Shown one piece after another: positions 45,071-59,264 of a DNA stretch of 64,000 bases; the stretch's first letter is position 1, and the number at the start of each line of letters is the position of its first letter. The stretch spans positions 20,284,908 to 20,348,907 of the forward strand of contig NC_052357.1 in NCBI RefSeq assembly GCF_009727055.1, in the 5' to 3' direction. The position numbers and the translations under genes were made by a program. The stretch comes from Benincasa hispida (lineage: Eukaryota; Streptophyta; Magnoliopsida; Cucurbitales; Cucurbitaceae). The notes beneath the pieces were generated by a model. That model saw only the letters and a program-made list of their open reading frames with translations, searched no databases and was not told the DNA's origin.

Positions 45071-47661
45071 TTTAGGTAAAATATAACAATAACGAATCAC
45101 TCAAGATGGACAATAGTAGCCTTGAAACTAATCCAAAACTACCAAGATATGGGCTACTTTGTTCATCTCTCAAGGGACATGATAAAAATAGAAGGGATTA
45201 ACATAATTGCCCACAAAATAATGTTCTCAATAAAATTTTGAATATGAAAAATAAATGAATCCACCTCACGACCTTATGGTCTCCATTTCCATAAGATTAA
45301 TACTCTTCCTTTGAGTGAATTTGCACCCACTTAAAAGAGTCACACTATCATGATCACGAATAATTCAATCGAGTCTACCCTTAGTCTTTCTTATATGACA
45401 ACTGAGCGTTGACATTAAGTTTCCAAAAACTTATATTTGGGAACATCCAGAAATGATAGGCACGATTCAAAAAAGAAGTTAGAGACGAATTGATTTAAAT
45501 AGGGAGCCACTTTAATATGTTATTGGACCCAATCGACTCGATCAAATGCTTCTCAGACAATATTCTAAGAACTTCAACATCAGGAACTCTTTTCTTGTAG
45601 AAAATGGAGAAATGAGTTCCTGATGTAAAAGTTCCTTATTGAAATGTAGAATGAATGACTAAATATTTCTACAAAATATCCTAACAATTAATTCACAATG
45701 TTTTGGAAAAAACCTTAAAATTCAGCAATAAACTTGAAAGGTGGGTAAAATTTTGTTTCATCCAAATCAATTCTAAACCAACGAACATTATTAATTAATT
45801 TTTTCAATGATTAGCTAACAATTCAAAAAGAAAATTCGTACATCTTTGTGAAATTTAGAACCTATAAAATAATATCAAACCAAGATAGCTTATAAATTGC
45901 TACACAAGAATTTGTAAACGTTGTGTCCATCTCATCAATGTAATCTATATATTAAATTTTATCAAGTAATTAATTAGTGTGGTTTTTCTATTTTTAATTG
46001 ATCGATGCTATTATATATAAAAAATTTGCAATGGATGGAAAATCTAAAATATATTATTAGGGACATCTTTTTAACATATGAAAAATCGTAGATTTTAACT
46101 TTTTAGCTATATTCCAGTTTTGTCCTTTAACAAATACATGTTTTTTGGTAAATTAATCAACTGATATACCACATTTAAAGTATATCAATTGTGTATTTTT
46201 TTTCATTGATTCGTATACTTTGTATCTTTTATTTGCAACAATATGGTTATTACTCACTTTAATTTTTGTATTTGTTAATTTTTTATCCCTTTAGGGATTT
46301 TTTTTTTAAATGATGTTGTTTCTTTCATGTTTAAGTACAAATGTATAATAGGTCTGGGAGATTCAACCTAAAGCTCACTAACATCAATTTAGTATACTCA
46401 TTTTGACAATTTGGACATGTTGGGAATAACTTGAGAAAAAAGTGTTTTCAAAAAAATTATTTTATGAATTTTTTTTTAAAACACTTACATAATTATTCAT
46501 TTCAATTATGTATCAATAGTATATAAATTGTATCAAGTATTTATCAATAGTGTATCAAGTGTGTATCAATAGTATTCCAAATATATCACACAAATTTCAA
46601 AAAAAAATTAAAGAATAAAACCAACGAACCAACCGACTTTTTACTCCTCGTTAATCGAGGTTGGTTTGAATATGTACTAAACTAACCATAGTTGGTTCGA
46701 TGGCGATTTTATCGGAAAATCGACTCTAATAGATTGTTGCTAACCCCTACTAGTAGTATATCAAGGATATCAAATATATATCAGTAGTGTATCAGGTATA
46801 TATCAATAGTCTATAAAGTGTATCAAGTATATCATGTGTATCACGTGGATTGAGCTTATTTTTTACTATTTTTGTAAAAGTAATAAATTTGGGCTACCAG
46901 TCTAATTTTGTCAAATCTGCAAGAAACTCTTCTATATAAGTAATATTTTTAAACTTTTCGTTGCTTTAAATTTTAGATTTACAAAATGTGTGATATCCTA
47001 TTAACACTATATATTTTCATATACTCATATTTAAAAACTTCAATTAGGGTATCACATCTATGATTACGTGTGTATACAAACATTATTGACATCGTTAATA
47101 TATTTAGTTTGTGCATCTGAGTTCCATCACAAAAATTGATTTGATAAATATTTACATTTTATCCATAACGTAATATTTTATTGGAGTTTGATTTTAACTA
47201 ATTTTGGGTGCCACATTTTATATGTGTTAATAATTTTCCTCGGTGTTGAAATTTAATAGATATCAAAAAACAAGAAAAAAAATATATACACAGATTAGGC
47301 CGTTCAAATAAATTGAAACTTCATGAGTGGGGTCAATTCATAGGCAGTCTTTATGAAATTTTGGTAATCCAATTTGGTGTAATGCAATTAAAACGATGTA
47401 CTTATCTGTAAATAAACGATAATTACCGTGATGCCCGAATCGCTTAACTTGGCATATGATCACTTAAGTTCCCCTAAATATGAAAATCCCTCCCAATAAA
47501 ACTTAGGTTCCCCAAAGCATGAGATCTCCTCAACTTCAACATACTTATGCTCTCCTTAAGTAAAAGAATATTAGTGAACAAATACTTAGACTCCTCCTGA
47601 GTGTGAGACTCCCTCTCAACTCGAACTTCTATGCTTCCTGCTTCAAATGAAGGCCACACTT
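45071..47661. other. AT-rich intergenic DNA with TATCAATAGTGTATCAAG repeats
   Basis: Two blocks (about 46505-46590 and 46745-46860) hold degenerate tandem units of 18-20 bases. Near 47480-47640 there is text related, inverted, to the unknown repeat at 26585-26700. No gene is visible; the minus-strand frame at 47474-47659 lies in that repeat. Confidence 0.55.
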
Positions 47662-49400
47662 TGTTAGGATTTGTACCCTAAAGGCTCATAATTAACTAAT
47701 ATTTAATATACTATTTCATTATTTTATATGCAATAATGAAATACCCATTACAGTAAAAATTCAAGATTATTATATGTAATCATGAATAGTATGTGGTTAA
47801 CATATAAGTGTGCACGTGGATCATATTCAAGTAATAACCTAAAAGGACTATAGCATATGGTTGAGGTTTGGTGCCTTATTTTGGTAACATTATGGATATG
47901 ACCCACTTTGTAACTATTACAAATGATATGATCCAAATTGTTCTTATGAAGATATGTGAGTGGATATCCTATATAAAAAGATTTTATAAGACTGGACTAT
48001 AAAATAATTAATCTCTTATTCTAAATCGATTAATTGAAGAGATTAATATTTAACAGGATAATCATAAGTAACTCAATCTTAATCCTAAGAGAGTTATGAA
48101 CTTCTGTCTGTGAAGCCTCGTCCTTTTATTTGCATGGATAACAATGGCCAGAGGCACTGGTTGAATATATCTACCATCCCGGGGACATGACCGAATAGGG
48201 AGTTGGGAACCTAATTTCACAATATGGAATTTATTCCTTTCTATATAGGGTAAGTAAATAAGTAGTTCCCTTAACTACTGATTCTGAGACTTAAACAATA
48301 GTGTCTCACCCTCTCATTGGCCCAAGAGATACTTGGATTATGGTTAGACAATAAACAAATTGTTTATTAAAGAATTAGTGGTACTGAAGGATACAAATGT
48401 AAAATAGACATTTGACTCAACTGTAATTACAAACAATTCATGAAAGATCGACTTACATGTAATGACTATATTCATGGATGCAACTTGTCCTACAATGCAC
48501 AAGAATGCAACTACATATCGATAGTTGTTTTCTCCATAGTTATTGAATGAAGGTTAATTAATAAAGAGTTTAATTTATTAATTTTGAATCATTGAAGTTT
48601 ATAATCGGTAGGTCCATAAGATCCCCTTGTTATCTCACATCGAATCAACAAGGACCAACGTATTGAAAGGATAATTTGAATGTTCAAATTAATTTAGGGA
48701 AGAACATGTTTATTTCATCATATACAATATAATGTACGTAGATACCTTGTTATATATGGTTAATTGTGAATATCATTCCATTTTTTTTAAAGAGAATATG
48801 ATTCAAATTTAAACTATATAATATGGGGAATTAATGTATTTGAATGTGATTCAAATATTAAATTAATATAAATGAGATTCATAATCAAACTATAGATTAT
48901 AAACTAATCTGAATCAGATTAATATTAAAACTATAGATTAAAAGAGAAATATACATTTGAATATGATTCAAATCTTTATTTAATTAAATATGAGATATTT
49001 AATTAAATCAATTATTATTTAATAACTAATCAGTTAATTAACGAAGGGGAAGCTAGGGAGCTAGGGAGGTGGGGAGTTGAGACTCCCATATGTTAAATCC
49101 CACAAGGGAAGTTATTTTGCATATGATTTTTGCTAGAAGTTCTTCTATTTCTCTGACACAAAAACACCCAAAGGTTTTGTCAAAGAAAACTTCTGTTTTT
49201 CAATCTTGCTCTCTCTCACAAATTCACTTAATCTTTTAAGAAGACTTCAACAATCCGTCCTTGTCAAGAGATATAGCGAGGAGGACTATTTGGAGGCATT
49301 TTCATCGTGAAGGAGATTAACTTGTTGGTGAAGATCACATTGCTGAAAGTCTTCAAAAGTAATTATTACTCTTTTCCTAAATTCTTTTTCAAAATATAGT
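47662..49400 (+). repeat. Copia LTR 4, plus strand, possibly solo
   Basis: Begins TGTTAGGATTTGTACCC. Internal text runs parallel to 59265-61303 and inverted to LTR 3 (ATGGATATGACCCACTTTG, GAATTAGTGGTACTGAAGGA, GGTCCATAAGATCCCCTTG). The right end near 49350-49400 is approximate. No primer-binding site or gag follows, so it may be a solo LTR. Confidence 0.6.
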
Positions 49401-50479
49401 AGATAGAATCAATAGGATCTAGACAATCATTCAAGTTCAACAATGGCAAAAGTTTCACAATGGCATGCATTGACACATTTTTGTTTTTTTTGCATAAACA
49501 CAAGACAGCGACTTTAAAAAATTTCAAATCTGCCAACCCTAATATTAGAACCATGTCCTCTTAAATATGCACAACAGAAACGAGGACACAACCCTAGAAC
49601 AAAATTTGCACAACCCAGAAAAGAAAATAAAATCGTGGAAATAAACACCCATAAATTTTCAGATAAACAAAAAGTATTTTACAAAATCAACATTCTATAA
49701 GACATCCTATGAGACATTTCATGAGACATCATCGAAATAGTCCAAAAAGCAAAGCGAAGCTCTCTTAAACAAATATAGCCAAGACAAAATCTAAAACTTA
49801 AGAAATTGGTTTGGTCTTAAAACATTGTTTGGATTAAGTCCTATATTCTACTTTTGGGGTCAATAATAATATAAATGGCAAAACATAATAGTTTAATATT
49901 AAATTGAATTTACTTAATGACTAAAATATCCCCAAACAGAATTAAATATTGGCCTAAGTGTTGTAATTACGAAGTAATTGATTTAGTCTAAAATTCAAAT
50001 AACAAGAGCCTCAAAAATAGAATATACAGATACACATTTTCTTTATGTGCTCGAGACGATACGAAATGACCGACATCCTTGAAAACATTGATTTTAAAAT
50101 AGAATAAAAATAAGTGGCCACCAACTTTTTTTTTTCTTTTTTTCAGTGTGATTGGATACCAAAATAAAATAAATAATTTTCATAAAAAATAAAAAAGGAT
50201 CTGCGAAAACTAGAATTGAGTTCGGAAGTCGTTTGTATATGGAAAAAGTACTAGCACCCCACAACACCCGTTTAAAAAAAAAATAGTCAAAATTTAAATC
50301 TTGAATCGAATTTTTTTCAAAGAAATTCATTTGGAAAGAAACAAAATGTCTTATTTTACCCATCATAATCCAATATTTGAAATAATTATCCCTAAAATAA
50401 GTCAATAAATTCCATTGGTTAGACTATATATTAATTGTTCGAAAACAAATTTCGATTCTAGATTTAAATTTTGGCCACC
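49401..50479. other. AT-rich intergenic DNA, nothing recognised
   Basis: Short frames at 49366-49554 and 50094-50405 (minus) are low-complexity and show no domain. Confidence 0.4.
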
Positions 50480-51387
50480 ATTTTTAGGGATAATTACCCT
50501 TCTAGTAGTTTTAAAGAAAACAAATTATTAGAAAACCTTTTTGAAATAATATATTAATTTTTAAATGTTAAAAACCCAAAAAAATGTAATTTAAAGAAAA
50601 ATTTTGTTGACTTAAAAAATAGTTTTAGAAAAGATTTTTAAAAGCTTAGATAAATTTAAATTAGAAATTAAATAGGATTGAATATGAATATTATACAAGT
50701 AAAAAACATAACTTAAGACATATGATAATAAGTTAAGTAAACATAAAATAACATATTAATATTTTAATAAAACTATATTGGAGATGAATCTCGGACTTCT
50801 AAAGAATCGATTTCTCACCCAAAAAATTCTAAAAAATTGTACTCCCAAATCTACTAGATTCCGTCATTTTGGAAAGTTTAGAGAAAAAACATCTTAGAAA
50901 AATATTTTTTTAAAAAAGAGAGGTTAAAACTCATTTAATAAAGGTCGAAAGGAGTTAATATGAAGATTTGAAAATAAACAAAAGGGTTGAAAGTAATATT
51001 ACCAAAAAAAATTAACATAAAATTAATACATAAATTTAACAGCAAAATATACAATTTAATATTACATTTAAAGTAACCAAACAAACAAGTAATTACATTG
51101 GTAAGGATATTAAACATTTAATAAAACATAGAGGTCGATCTCAACTCTCAAAGGATCGATTTTATCACTTCGAGATTCTAAAAAATCGGACTTCCAAATA
51201 TTTAGAATCCGTCATTGACTATTTTCTTTAAAAAAAATTATGAATTGAAAGGATTAATAACAAGCCATTTATAAATTAACAAGAATAAACTAAACAGATA
51301 ATCTGGCGAGTGTTTCAGTAACAATTAAAAAATTCAATTACAATGTAATGCAATGCTCAAAATAAATTCAAAGAAATAGAAAAAGAG

Positions 51388-51433
<46 letters not shown>

Positions 51434-52900
51434 TAGAGATAAAGTTATAAAAAAATTAAATAATCAAACAAAAGAAATAGAAAAAATAATTATTAAAAAG
51501 AAAAAAATAGGAAAAAGAAAAATATCATTGATGTGACAACACATAGCAAGAAAAAAAAGAAGGAAAAAGAAAAGATTTGATGGACGGCCCATCACATTGC
51601 ACACACATTTGTATAAATAAATAATAATTACTTTAAAATTAGGATTGTTTTTAAATATAAAAAAATAAATTAAAATATTCACAAATGTATTATTATTTAT
51701 TTATACAAATGTGTGTACAGTGTGTGTGATGGGCCGTCCATCAATTTTTCTTTTCCCTTCTTTCTTTTCTTGTTATATGTTGTCAAATCAATGATATTTT
51801 TCTTTTTTCTATTTTTTTAAAAAATATTTTCTCTATTTGGTTTGTTTGATTATTTAATTTTTTATAACTTTTTATCTTTATTTTTTATTATTTTTTTTAT
51901 TTTACCTCTTTATCTATTTCATTGAATTTATTTTGAACATTGTATTACATTATTTATATTTGACCGTTTTCTGATTTGATTTTTTAATTGTTACATTTAC
52001 TGAAACACTCATCATGTTATCTGTTTAGTTTATTCTTGTTAATTTATAATTGTTTGTTGTTAATCTTTTAAATTCATAATTTTTTTTTAAAAGATAAATA
52101 TCCGATGACAGATTCTAGAAATATTTGGGAATTCAAATTTTTAGAATCTCGAGATGAGGAAGTCGATCATTTGGGAGTCTGAGATCGACTTTCATATTTT
52201 ATTAAATTTTTAATATCTTTATAAATGTAATTGCTTGTTTGTTTAGTTACTTTAAATGTAATATTTGCTAATGTAAGTTTATGTATTAATTTGATATTAA
52301 CTTTTTTGGTAATATTAGTTTCAACACTTTTGTTTATTTTCAAATCTTCAGATTAACTCCTTTTGAGTTTTATTATATGAGTTTCAATCTCTTTTTTTAA
52401 AAAAAAAAAAAAAAGAAAAAAAAATTCCAAGATGTTTTTTTTTTCTAAACTTTCCGCGATGGAATCTACAAAATTTGGGAGTCCAATTTTCTAGAATTTT
52501 TGAAGTGAGAAATCGATTCTTTGGAAATCCGAGATCGATCTTCAATATGTTTTTATTCAAATCTTAATATGTTATTTCATGTTTAATTAACTTATTATCA
52601 TATTTCTTAAGTTATGTTTTTACTTCTGTAATATTCATATTAAATTATATTTGATTTCTAATTTAAATTTATCTATGTTTTTTTAAAATATTTTCTAAAA
52701 CTCTTTTTTTAAGTCAACAATTTTTTTTATTTAAATTACATGAGTGTTTTTGAACATTTAAAAATTAATATACTAACTAAAAAAGGGGTTTCTAATAATT
52801 TATTATCTTTAAGACCACACTTTTTCCTAAAAAAATTCCTACGATGGAATCTAAGAAATTTGGGAGTTCGATTTGTTATAATTCTTGAAGTGAAGGATCA
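50480..52900. repeat. Very large imperfect inverted repeat (about 1.15 kb arms)
   Basis: The centre is at about 51635-51685. The inner arms match well: TTTATACAAATGTGTGTACA on the right answers TGCACACACATTTGTATAAA on the left, and GATGGGCCGTCCATC is on both sides. Moving out, TTGTTACTGAAACACTC-type text pairs (51310 with 52010), as does the rule-like GAGATCGA/TCGATCTC text (51130 with 52190, 50780 with 52540), and AACTTATTATCATAT (50730 with 52590). Each arm also holds tandem units about 360 bases long. A TA dinucleotide run lies at 51390-51428. No protein-coding frame is credible. Class unknown: a foldback element or inverted duplication. Confidence 0.7.
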
Positions 52901-53109
52901 CATAATTGAGGGTAGATTTGATTAAAAAAAATGAATTTAATTAATGTTTCTAAAAAAAATCCATTATTTAAAGGCTATTCTTCTAACCGATTTTGAGAAA
53001 TTATAATAATTTCTCATATTCTTGAGGTGTGGAATTTTTCCTCAGATATTGAAGTAATGAAGGATAAAATAAGACATTTTATCTCTTTCTGATGAAGTGG
53101 AGAAATTAG

Positions 53110-54996
53110 GATGAATAAGTATTCTAATTCATCAATTTGAGCTATTAAGACAACATGTTTATTAAATAAAAAGATGATTTCAGAAATTACTTTTGAAGAC
53201 TTCAAAATTCTTCAAATTTCGGCTTGATTCTCCTCGACAATTCGGCCACCACTTGATCTTCTCTACTATTTTCTTGGACCTTATATTGATTCGTGAGAAT
53301 CAAAATGAGCTAATTGATGGGAATATTAGGAGAAAAGCCGACTATTCTTCCAGATTGAAGAACCTTTACTCACCAAAACAATGAAAACCCAGATAAATCT
53401 TACTTGCATGACACTTCCTCTAAGCTGAAGGCTGCTCAGTTTTGTGTAAGCCAACCATGCAACTAAATTTCCTCAAGTGTAGACAACTCCTACATGGAGT
53501 AATTAAGTGGAATTGTAAATTTTGTGGGAAAAACCCACTCATCGGTTTTTCACATGAAAAAAAAATTAAATTGATTTTCAAAATTAATTAAAAAAAAACA
53601 AATTCTCTTTTAATTTTGAAACTTATTTTCAAAATTAATATTAATTATATAATTAATATGAAATTTCATTAATTTCACAAAATTAATTCAATAATTAATT
53701 TTCAAATAAAATTAATTTTCAATAATTAATTAAACAATTTAATTAATTATCTTATCTTAATATCAAATATTAAATTAATTAAACATCAATTCCACAATCA
53801 TGAACTTCTATTTAAATCATATTTATATATTATTCACTTCTCCAATTTTGTTTAATTTAATAATTAAATGTGTATTTATGTATATATAATTATTAATTTC
53901 CTTAATTCGGATTTGAACGTTTCAAATTAAACTCATCACTCTATTCTAAGGTTTATTCCAGTTGTGAGCTCGTAAGAGGACCTAATAGACCTACAAATCA
54001 TGGGTTCTAACGATCCAACATTAATCGGTTAAGCTCTTTACACCGAATTAATCAACTTCATTAAATACTAGTTCACTCCATTTAAGCTCAGTAATTGCAT
54101 TTCCATCACTATAGATATATTTCTATCCACTTGATTTAATTGTAATCAGTAAATCGATCATTTACAAGTTGTTCATAATAATGACTGGGTCAAAATGCTA
54201 TTTTACCCCTGAAATTACATCTTGCTCCTTAAGTCCCGTTGTTCCTCTAATGAACAATTGGTTTGTGATCCAATCACCAAACCAAGTCCTTCTTGGGCTA
54301 ATGAGAGGGTGGAACCCTTTGTTAAAGACCTAGAATCAGTACTTAAGAGAACAACCTTTCCACTGACTCTAAATGCGGGTAGGAGCGCATTCCATCTTGC
54401 ACCCTATGTCCCCCAGCTATCTATCTGGTCTTACCTCTAATATGGGAGGTTTATTGAGCCAACGCTGTTGAGCCAACCCTCACCTATGAAAATCCAAAGA
54501 TAATCCCAAATAAACAGGAGTTCATAGTTAGCTTAAGATTAAGGTCGAGTTACCTAGGTCATCAATTTGAAATAGTCAGTCTTAAACAGTAAACAATGTT
54601 ATAATATAAAAGTGATTTATTTCTTGGTCCTGGTCTTATGCAAACTCATTTCATAGGACGCCCCCACTCGCACATGAACGATTAAGGATCACATCATTTG
54701 TACTAAATATAAAATGGGTCGCATTCGATAGTGTCACCAGAATAAGATACCCAACCTTATTCACATACTATAGAGTGTTTTGGTTATTTAACTGAACTTT
54801 ATCCATCTTTATGTCTTCACATAAAGCCAAGTATTCATATAAAGACCATGGATATTAGTTTATATGATTTATTCTTTACAAGTGCAATTTACATATTCAA
54901 TAACAGTTTTATTAAATAAAACTCAATAATATCTTTATTGTAAAGATAATATATTTAATATTACAAACTGCGAGTTTTAGGAGATACAACCCAACA
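53110..54996 (-). repeat. Copia LTR 3 (3' LTR)
   Basis: On the minus strand it starts TGTTGGGTTGTATCTCC right after a purine tract (CCAAGTGGGAGTT, 55009-54997), a classic 3' LTR start. The inner end near 53110 is approximate. Shared blocks with LTR 1, 2, 4 and 5 place all in one family. Frames such as 54222-54440 are accidental. Confidence 0.75.
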
Positions 54997-56217
54997 AACT
55001 CCCACTTGGACTAAAACTCCAATGGATTTACATATATACAAATATATACAATGTTGAGTAACGAGAAAATAAATACAATAAACTAGGGCATAGGATACCT
55101 AGTATTTCTCCCACTTTCCCTAGTTCTATCTATCTTATAGTCCTAGTCCCATTAGGTGCCCCACAAACACTTTAGCCCGGAGAGCCTTTGTAGACAAATC
55201 AACTAAGTTTTTTTATGAGGCCATCTGTGTGATGATCGCGTCTCATTGGTATACGAACTTCCTGATGAGATGGTACTTGTGCTCGATGTGTTTTCCACGC
55301 TTATGGCTTCTAAGTTCTTTTGAATTTGCAAGTGCTCCACTGTTGTCACAATAGAGGGTGATGGGCAGATGCATATTTGGAACGACTTCCAAATCGATCA
55401 AGAACTTTCTGAGCCATCCTACTTCTTTAGTTACTTCACATCAACTACATACTCAGCTTCCATGGTGGAGTCAGCAATACAACTTTGATTAATATTCCTC
55501 CACACTATAGCTCCTCCATTCAGAGTGAACACTGATCCTGAAGTTGATTTCCTAGATTCCACATAGGTCTGAAAATCAGAATCAACATATCCTATAAGAA
55601 TCAAATCCTTAGCACCATACACGAGCATATAGTCCCTCATTCTCCGAAGATATTTGAGGATATTTTTAACGGCAGTCCAATGATCATATCCAAAATTGGA
55701 CTGATATTTTCTAACAATTCCAACTGCATAGTATATGTTGAGGCGTGTATACAACATGGCATACATCAAGTTTCCGACTGCTGATGCATATGAAATTTAT
55801 TTCAAAACCTTAACCTCTTGAGGTGTCTTAGGATATTGACCCTTAGATAAATGAATTTCGTGCCTGAAAGGTAACATACCTCTCTTGGAATTTTTCATTT
55901 TATATCTAGACAATAACTTGTCTATATAAGATGCCTGAGATAATGCTAACATTCTGTTCTTGAGATTTCGAACTATTTGGATCCAAAGAATATACTACGC
56001 TACTCCCAAATCCTTCATTTGGAATTGCATGGCTAGTCATCTCTTATGGTCAGCTAGAATTTCTACTTCATTTCCAATGAGCAGAATATAATCAACATAT
56101 AGAACTAGAAAAGCTACAGTTTTATTGACAATCTTCTTGTAAATACTAGGTTTGTCACATTCTGTTCAATGTCGTAAGATTTGATCTTAGTGTCAAATCT
56201 CATATTACAGGATCTAG

Positions 56218-56316
<99 letters not shown>

Positions 56317-56597
56317 TGAGATTCATATCCCTATACGGTTAGCAAAGCAAGGACAACTCTAAAATAGGCATACCATGCTTCGGTTAAAGTGGGAACTCCT
56401 TTATTTGATGTAACTACTTGAGTCGGATGAAAAGAAACTTTCACGTCCGATTTTGAAAGGGGGAGCAGCCTGAACCGTGAAAACGGGGTTGTGGGAGAGC
56501 AATACAAAGCATCGTGCTGCTAGGCGAAGCAGTGGAGTGTTGCACCTAAATGGCGAGAGTCAATAGCCGAAAGCATCACTAGCTTACGCTCTGACTC

Positions 56598-56631
<34 letters not shown>

Positions 56632-56665
56632 AACGTACCGCTTTAAATGGCGAACAACCAACCCT
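56598..56665 (-). pseudogene. Organellar large-subunit rRNA fragment
   Basis: Minus strand CCAAGGGTTGGTTGTTCGCC, ATTTAAAGCGGTACGTTAGC and TGGGTTCAGAACGTCGTGAG are close to the conserved domain V region of bacterial-type 23S rRNA. Only about 70 bases remain. Plastid or mitochondrial origin cannot be decided by eye. Confidence 0.75.
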
Positions 56666-57131
56666 TGGAGCACTCCTACGATCAGCTCAGTCACCTGCTT
56701 TCGGATCTCCAAAGTGGTGGAATCCATTCTGATTCCTTTAATAACTTGAAGGGGAATTGTTTCCTTGGGCGGGAAGATAACGACAACCACTCTGCCACAT
56801 AACGACATGTTCATTGACGGAAGTCTTTGGCTAATCATTTCTACTTCTCAAAAAAAGAATACCAAGACAGCTATTCAAAAGGCTTAACATAAGTAGGTTT
56901 TACATGAAGAAGATTTGGCTCAACATGTTCTATTCGATATGGGTAGGAAAAGAACCCATTCTATCTTTTCACCCTGGTTGATCATAGTAGGCATAATTCA
57001 AATAATATATGCAGCTTCAACATCTTCGGGTCAACGCAATTTAAAAAAAAAAGAATAGCTCAATTTTTTGGGTATACCCAAAGATCTATGTTCCTGAATA
57101 GTCTCGGAGAAGGCCACTAGAGTCGGAAATG

Positions 57132-57136
57132 GCTGG

Positions 57137-57173
<37 letters not shown>

Positions 57174-57204
57174 CGTGTCACCAGTTCAAATCTGGTTCTT
57201 GGCA
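57132..57204 (+). tRNA. trnF-GAA: Plastid-type tRNA-Phe (GAA), in organellar insert
   Basis: Acceptor GCTGGGA pairs with TCTTGGC (with G-U pairs). The D arm is GCTCAGTTGGTAGAGC, the anticodon loop CTGAAAA gives GAA, and the T arm is ACCAGTTCAAATCTGGT. It ends with discriminator A and has no encoded CCA. The cloverleaf is intact, with one or two changes in the acceptor compared with usual plastid trnF. In nuclear DNA it is unlikely to be used as an organellar tRNA. Confidence 0.85.
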
Positions 57205-59264
57205 CATCATGATACTTCTCTCGATGAAAGTTTTTATTTCCCAGAAATGTATCCTAATTTTTGGCCTAATTCTTCTTCTGATGATAGAATTAACCTTGAC
57301 TTTTAGTTCTTATCAATGATTGAAGTGAAGATAAGAAAAATGAAAAGCATTAAAATTTCGCGTCTTAATGAAATTGGAAGATCAAGTTGGTGAGCCATGT
57401 GATGGGAAACCTTCCCGCACGCGGTATTAGATTAGTGTCTTCAAACTCTCCGTCTCGTCTCGCCGAGAGGCTTGTTTGTGGTCCTTGTCGGGTAAGTTCC
57501 GACCCGCATGAAAGGCGTAACGATCTGGGCACTGTCTCGGAGAGAGGCTCGGCGAAATAGACATGTCTGTGAAGATGCGGCTACCTGAACCTGGATAAGA
57601 AAGACCCTATGAAGCTTCACTGTTCCCCCCCTCTCCCCCCCCCCCCATTTTTTATTTTTATTTGTATAAGTATTTCCATTTACAATGAAAAATTTATGAA
57701 GATTCACTCGGCTCCTAACATAAGTGATAGGGGGAAGGTGGGTCCGGGCCTATCATATCAAAAGGGTTGTCGAAAGAGAACCGGCCACCTATTTCATTCA
57801 ACGTTTCGAGGCGGGGGCCTGCCACCTGATTCGACCGACTTTTGGATAACAAGAAGGCGAGCTGATCCGCTTTGATCTAGGAAAAAGCCCAGTCAGCCAC
57901 CAACTCGGTGCAGGTCACGTGACCTACAGCTCGGCCTTCGTAGACAAAGCTAATTCGAAATTGTCTTTCATTCAAAGGCATAACTTGTATCTATGCACTT
58001 CATATTCGTCTTTCTCCTTACCTTGTTCAATAAATCCCTCTGATTGAGACATATAGATATTCTCTTCAAGATAACCATTTAGGAAGGTTATCTTGACATC
58101 CATTTGCCAAATTTCATAATCATAAAAAGCAGTAATGAACAAGAGTATTCTAATAGACTTGATCATGACAACTGGAGAAAAGGTTTCTTCATAGTCCACC
58201 CCCTTTCTTTGGGTAAACCCTTTTGTCACGAGTCGAGCTTTGTGGGTCTGTATCTTACCAGCTTGGTCTCGTTTTCTCTTGTAGATTCATTTGCAACCAA
58301 CAGGTTTTACCTTTTCTGGTTGATCTACAAGTTTCCAGACTGAATTGAATTACATTTACTTTAATTCAAGGTCCATGGCTTTCATCTATAGGTCCAAATC
58401 CACATCTTCCATTGCTTGTTTAAAAGTCAATGGATCCTCTAAGCCATTATTAGATATGACAACCTGAGTTTCCATTAAACACATGTATCAGTCAAGCTGT
58501 TGAACAACTCTCCCACTACGTCGAGGCCCTCTAAACTCTTGAAAAGGATTTGAAGTACCAATTTCATCAACAACACTTGTAGATGGACTAGTTTGATCAA
58601 CAAATCTTGTTGATTTATCTATAGTTTCTCTGGACATCTCATTTAATACTAGCTTACTGCGAGGTTAATGATTCTTTATATGGTTATCCTCTATGAATGT
58701 TACATTTGTCGATAAAAATACTTTATCTTCCTAAGGATCACAGAAATAACCACCTTTTGCTCTTTAGGATAGCCTACAAATAGACATACTTTCGAACAAT
58801 GTTCCAATTTCTTTGGGTTTTGTACTAGTGCATGCGCTGGACATCCCAAAATCCTAAAGTGACGTAAACTACCTTTACGTCCACTCCATAACTTGTAAGG
58901 TTTTTCTGAAACACTTTTTGAGGGAACCATGTTCAAAATATATACAACAGTCCCGACGTATGTCCCTAAAAAGAATTTGGCAACTGAGCATATCTCATCA
59001 TTGAAAGAACCATGTCTAACATGGTTCTATTTCTTATTTATGCTACACCATTCTATTGAGATGTACCAGGGGCCGTGAGTTGAGATTGAATTCCGTGTTC
59101 TATCAAACAGTCCTGGAACTTTAGGTTGATATACTCACCACCTTGATTTGATTGAAGTGTTTTAATCTTTTTACCTAATTGGTTCTCAACCTTTGCCTTA
59201 TATTTCTTGAACTTTTCAAGTGTTTCGAACTTATAATGTATTAAGTAAATATAACCATTGGTGT

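Noticed and set aside
57441..57875. Two overlapping frames of 88 residues on opposite strands
   Set aside because: They lie in the organellar mosaic and cross a poly-C run (57636-57646). No organellar protein is recognisable in either.
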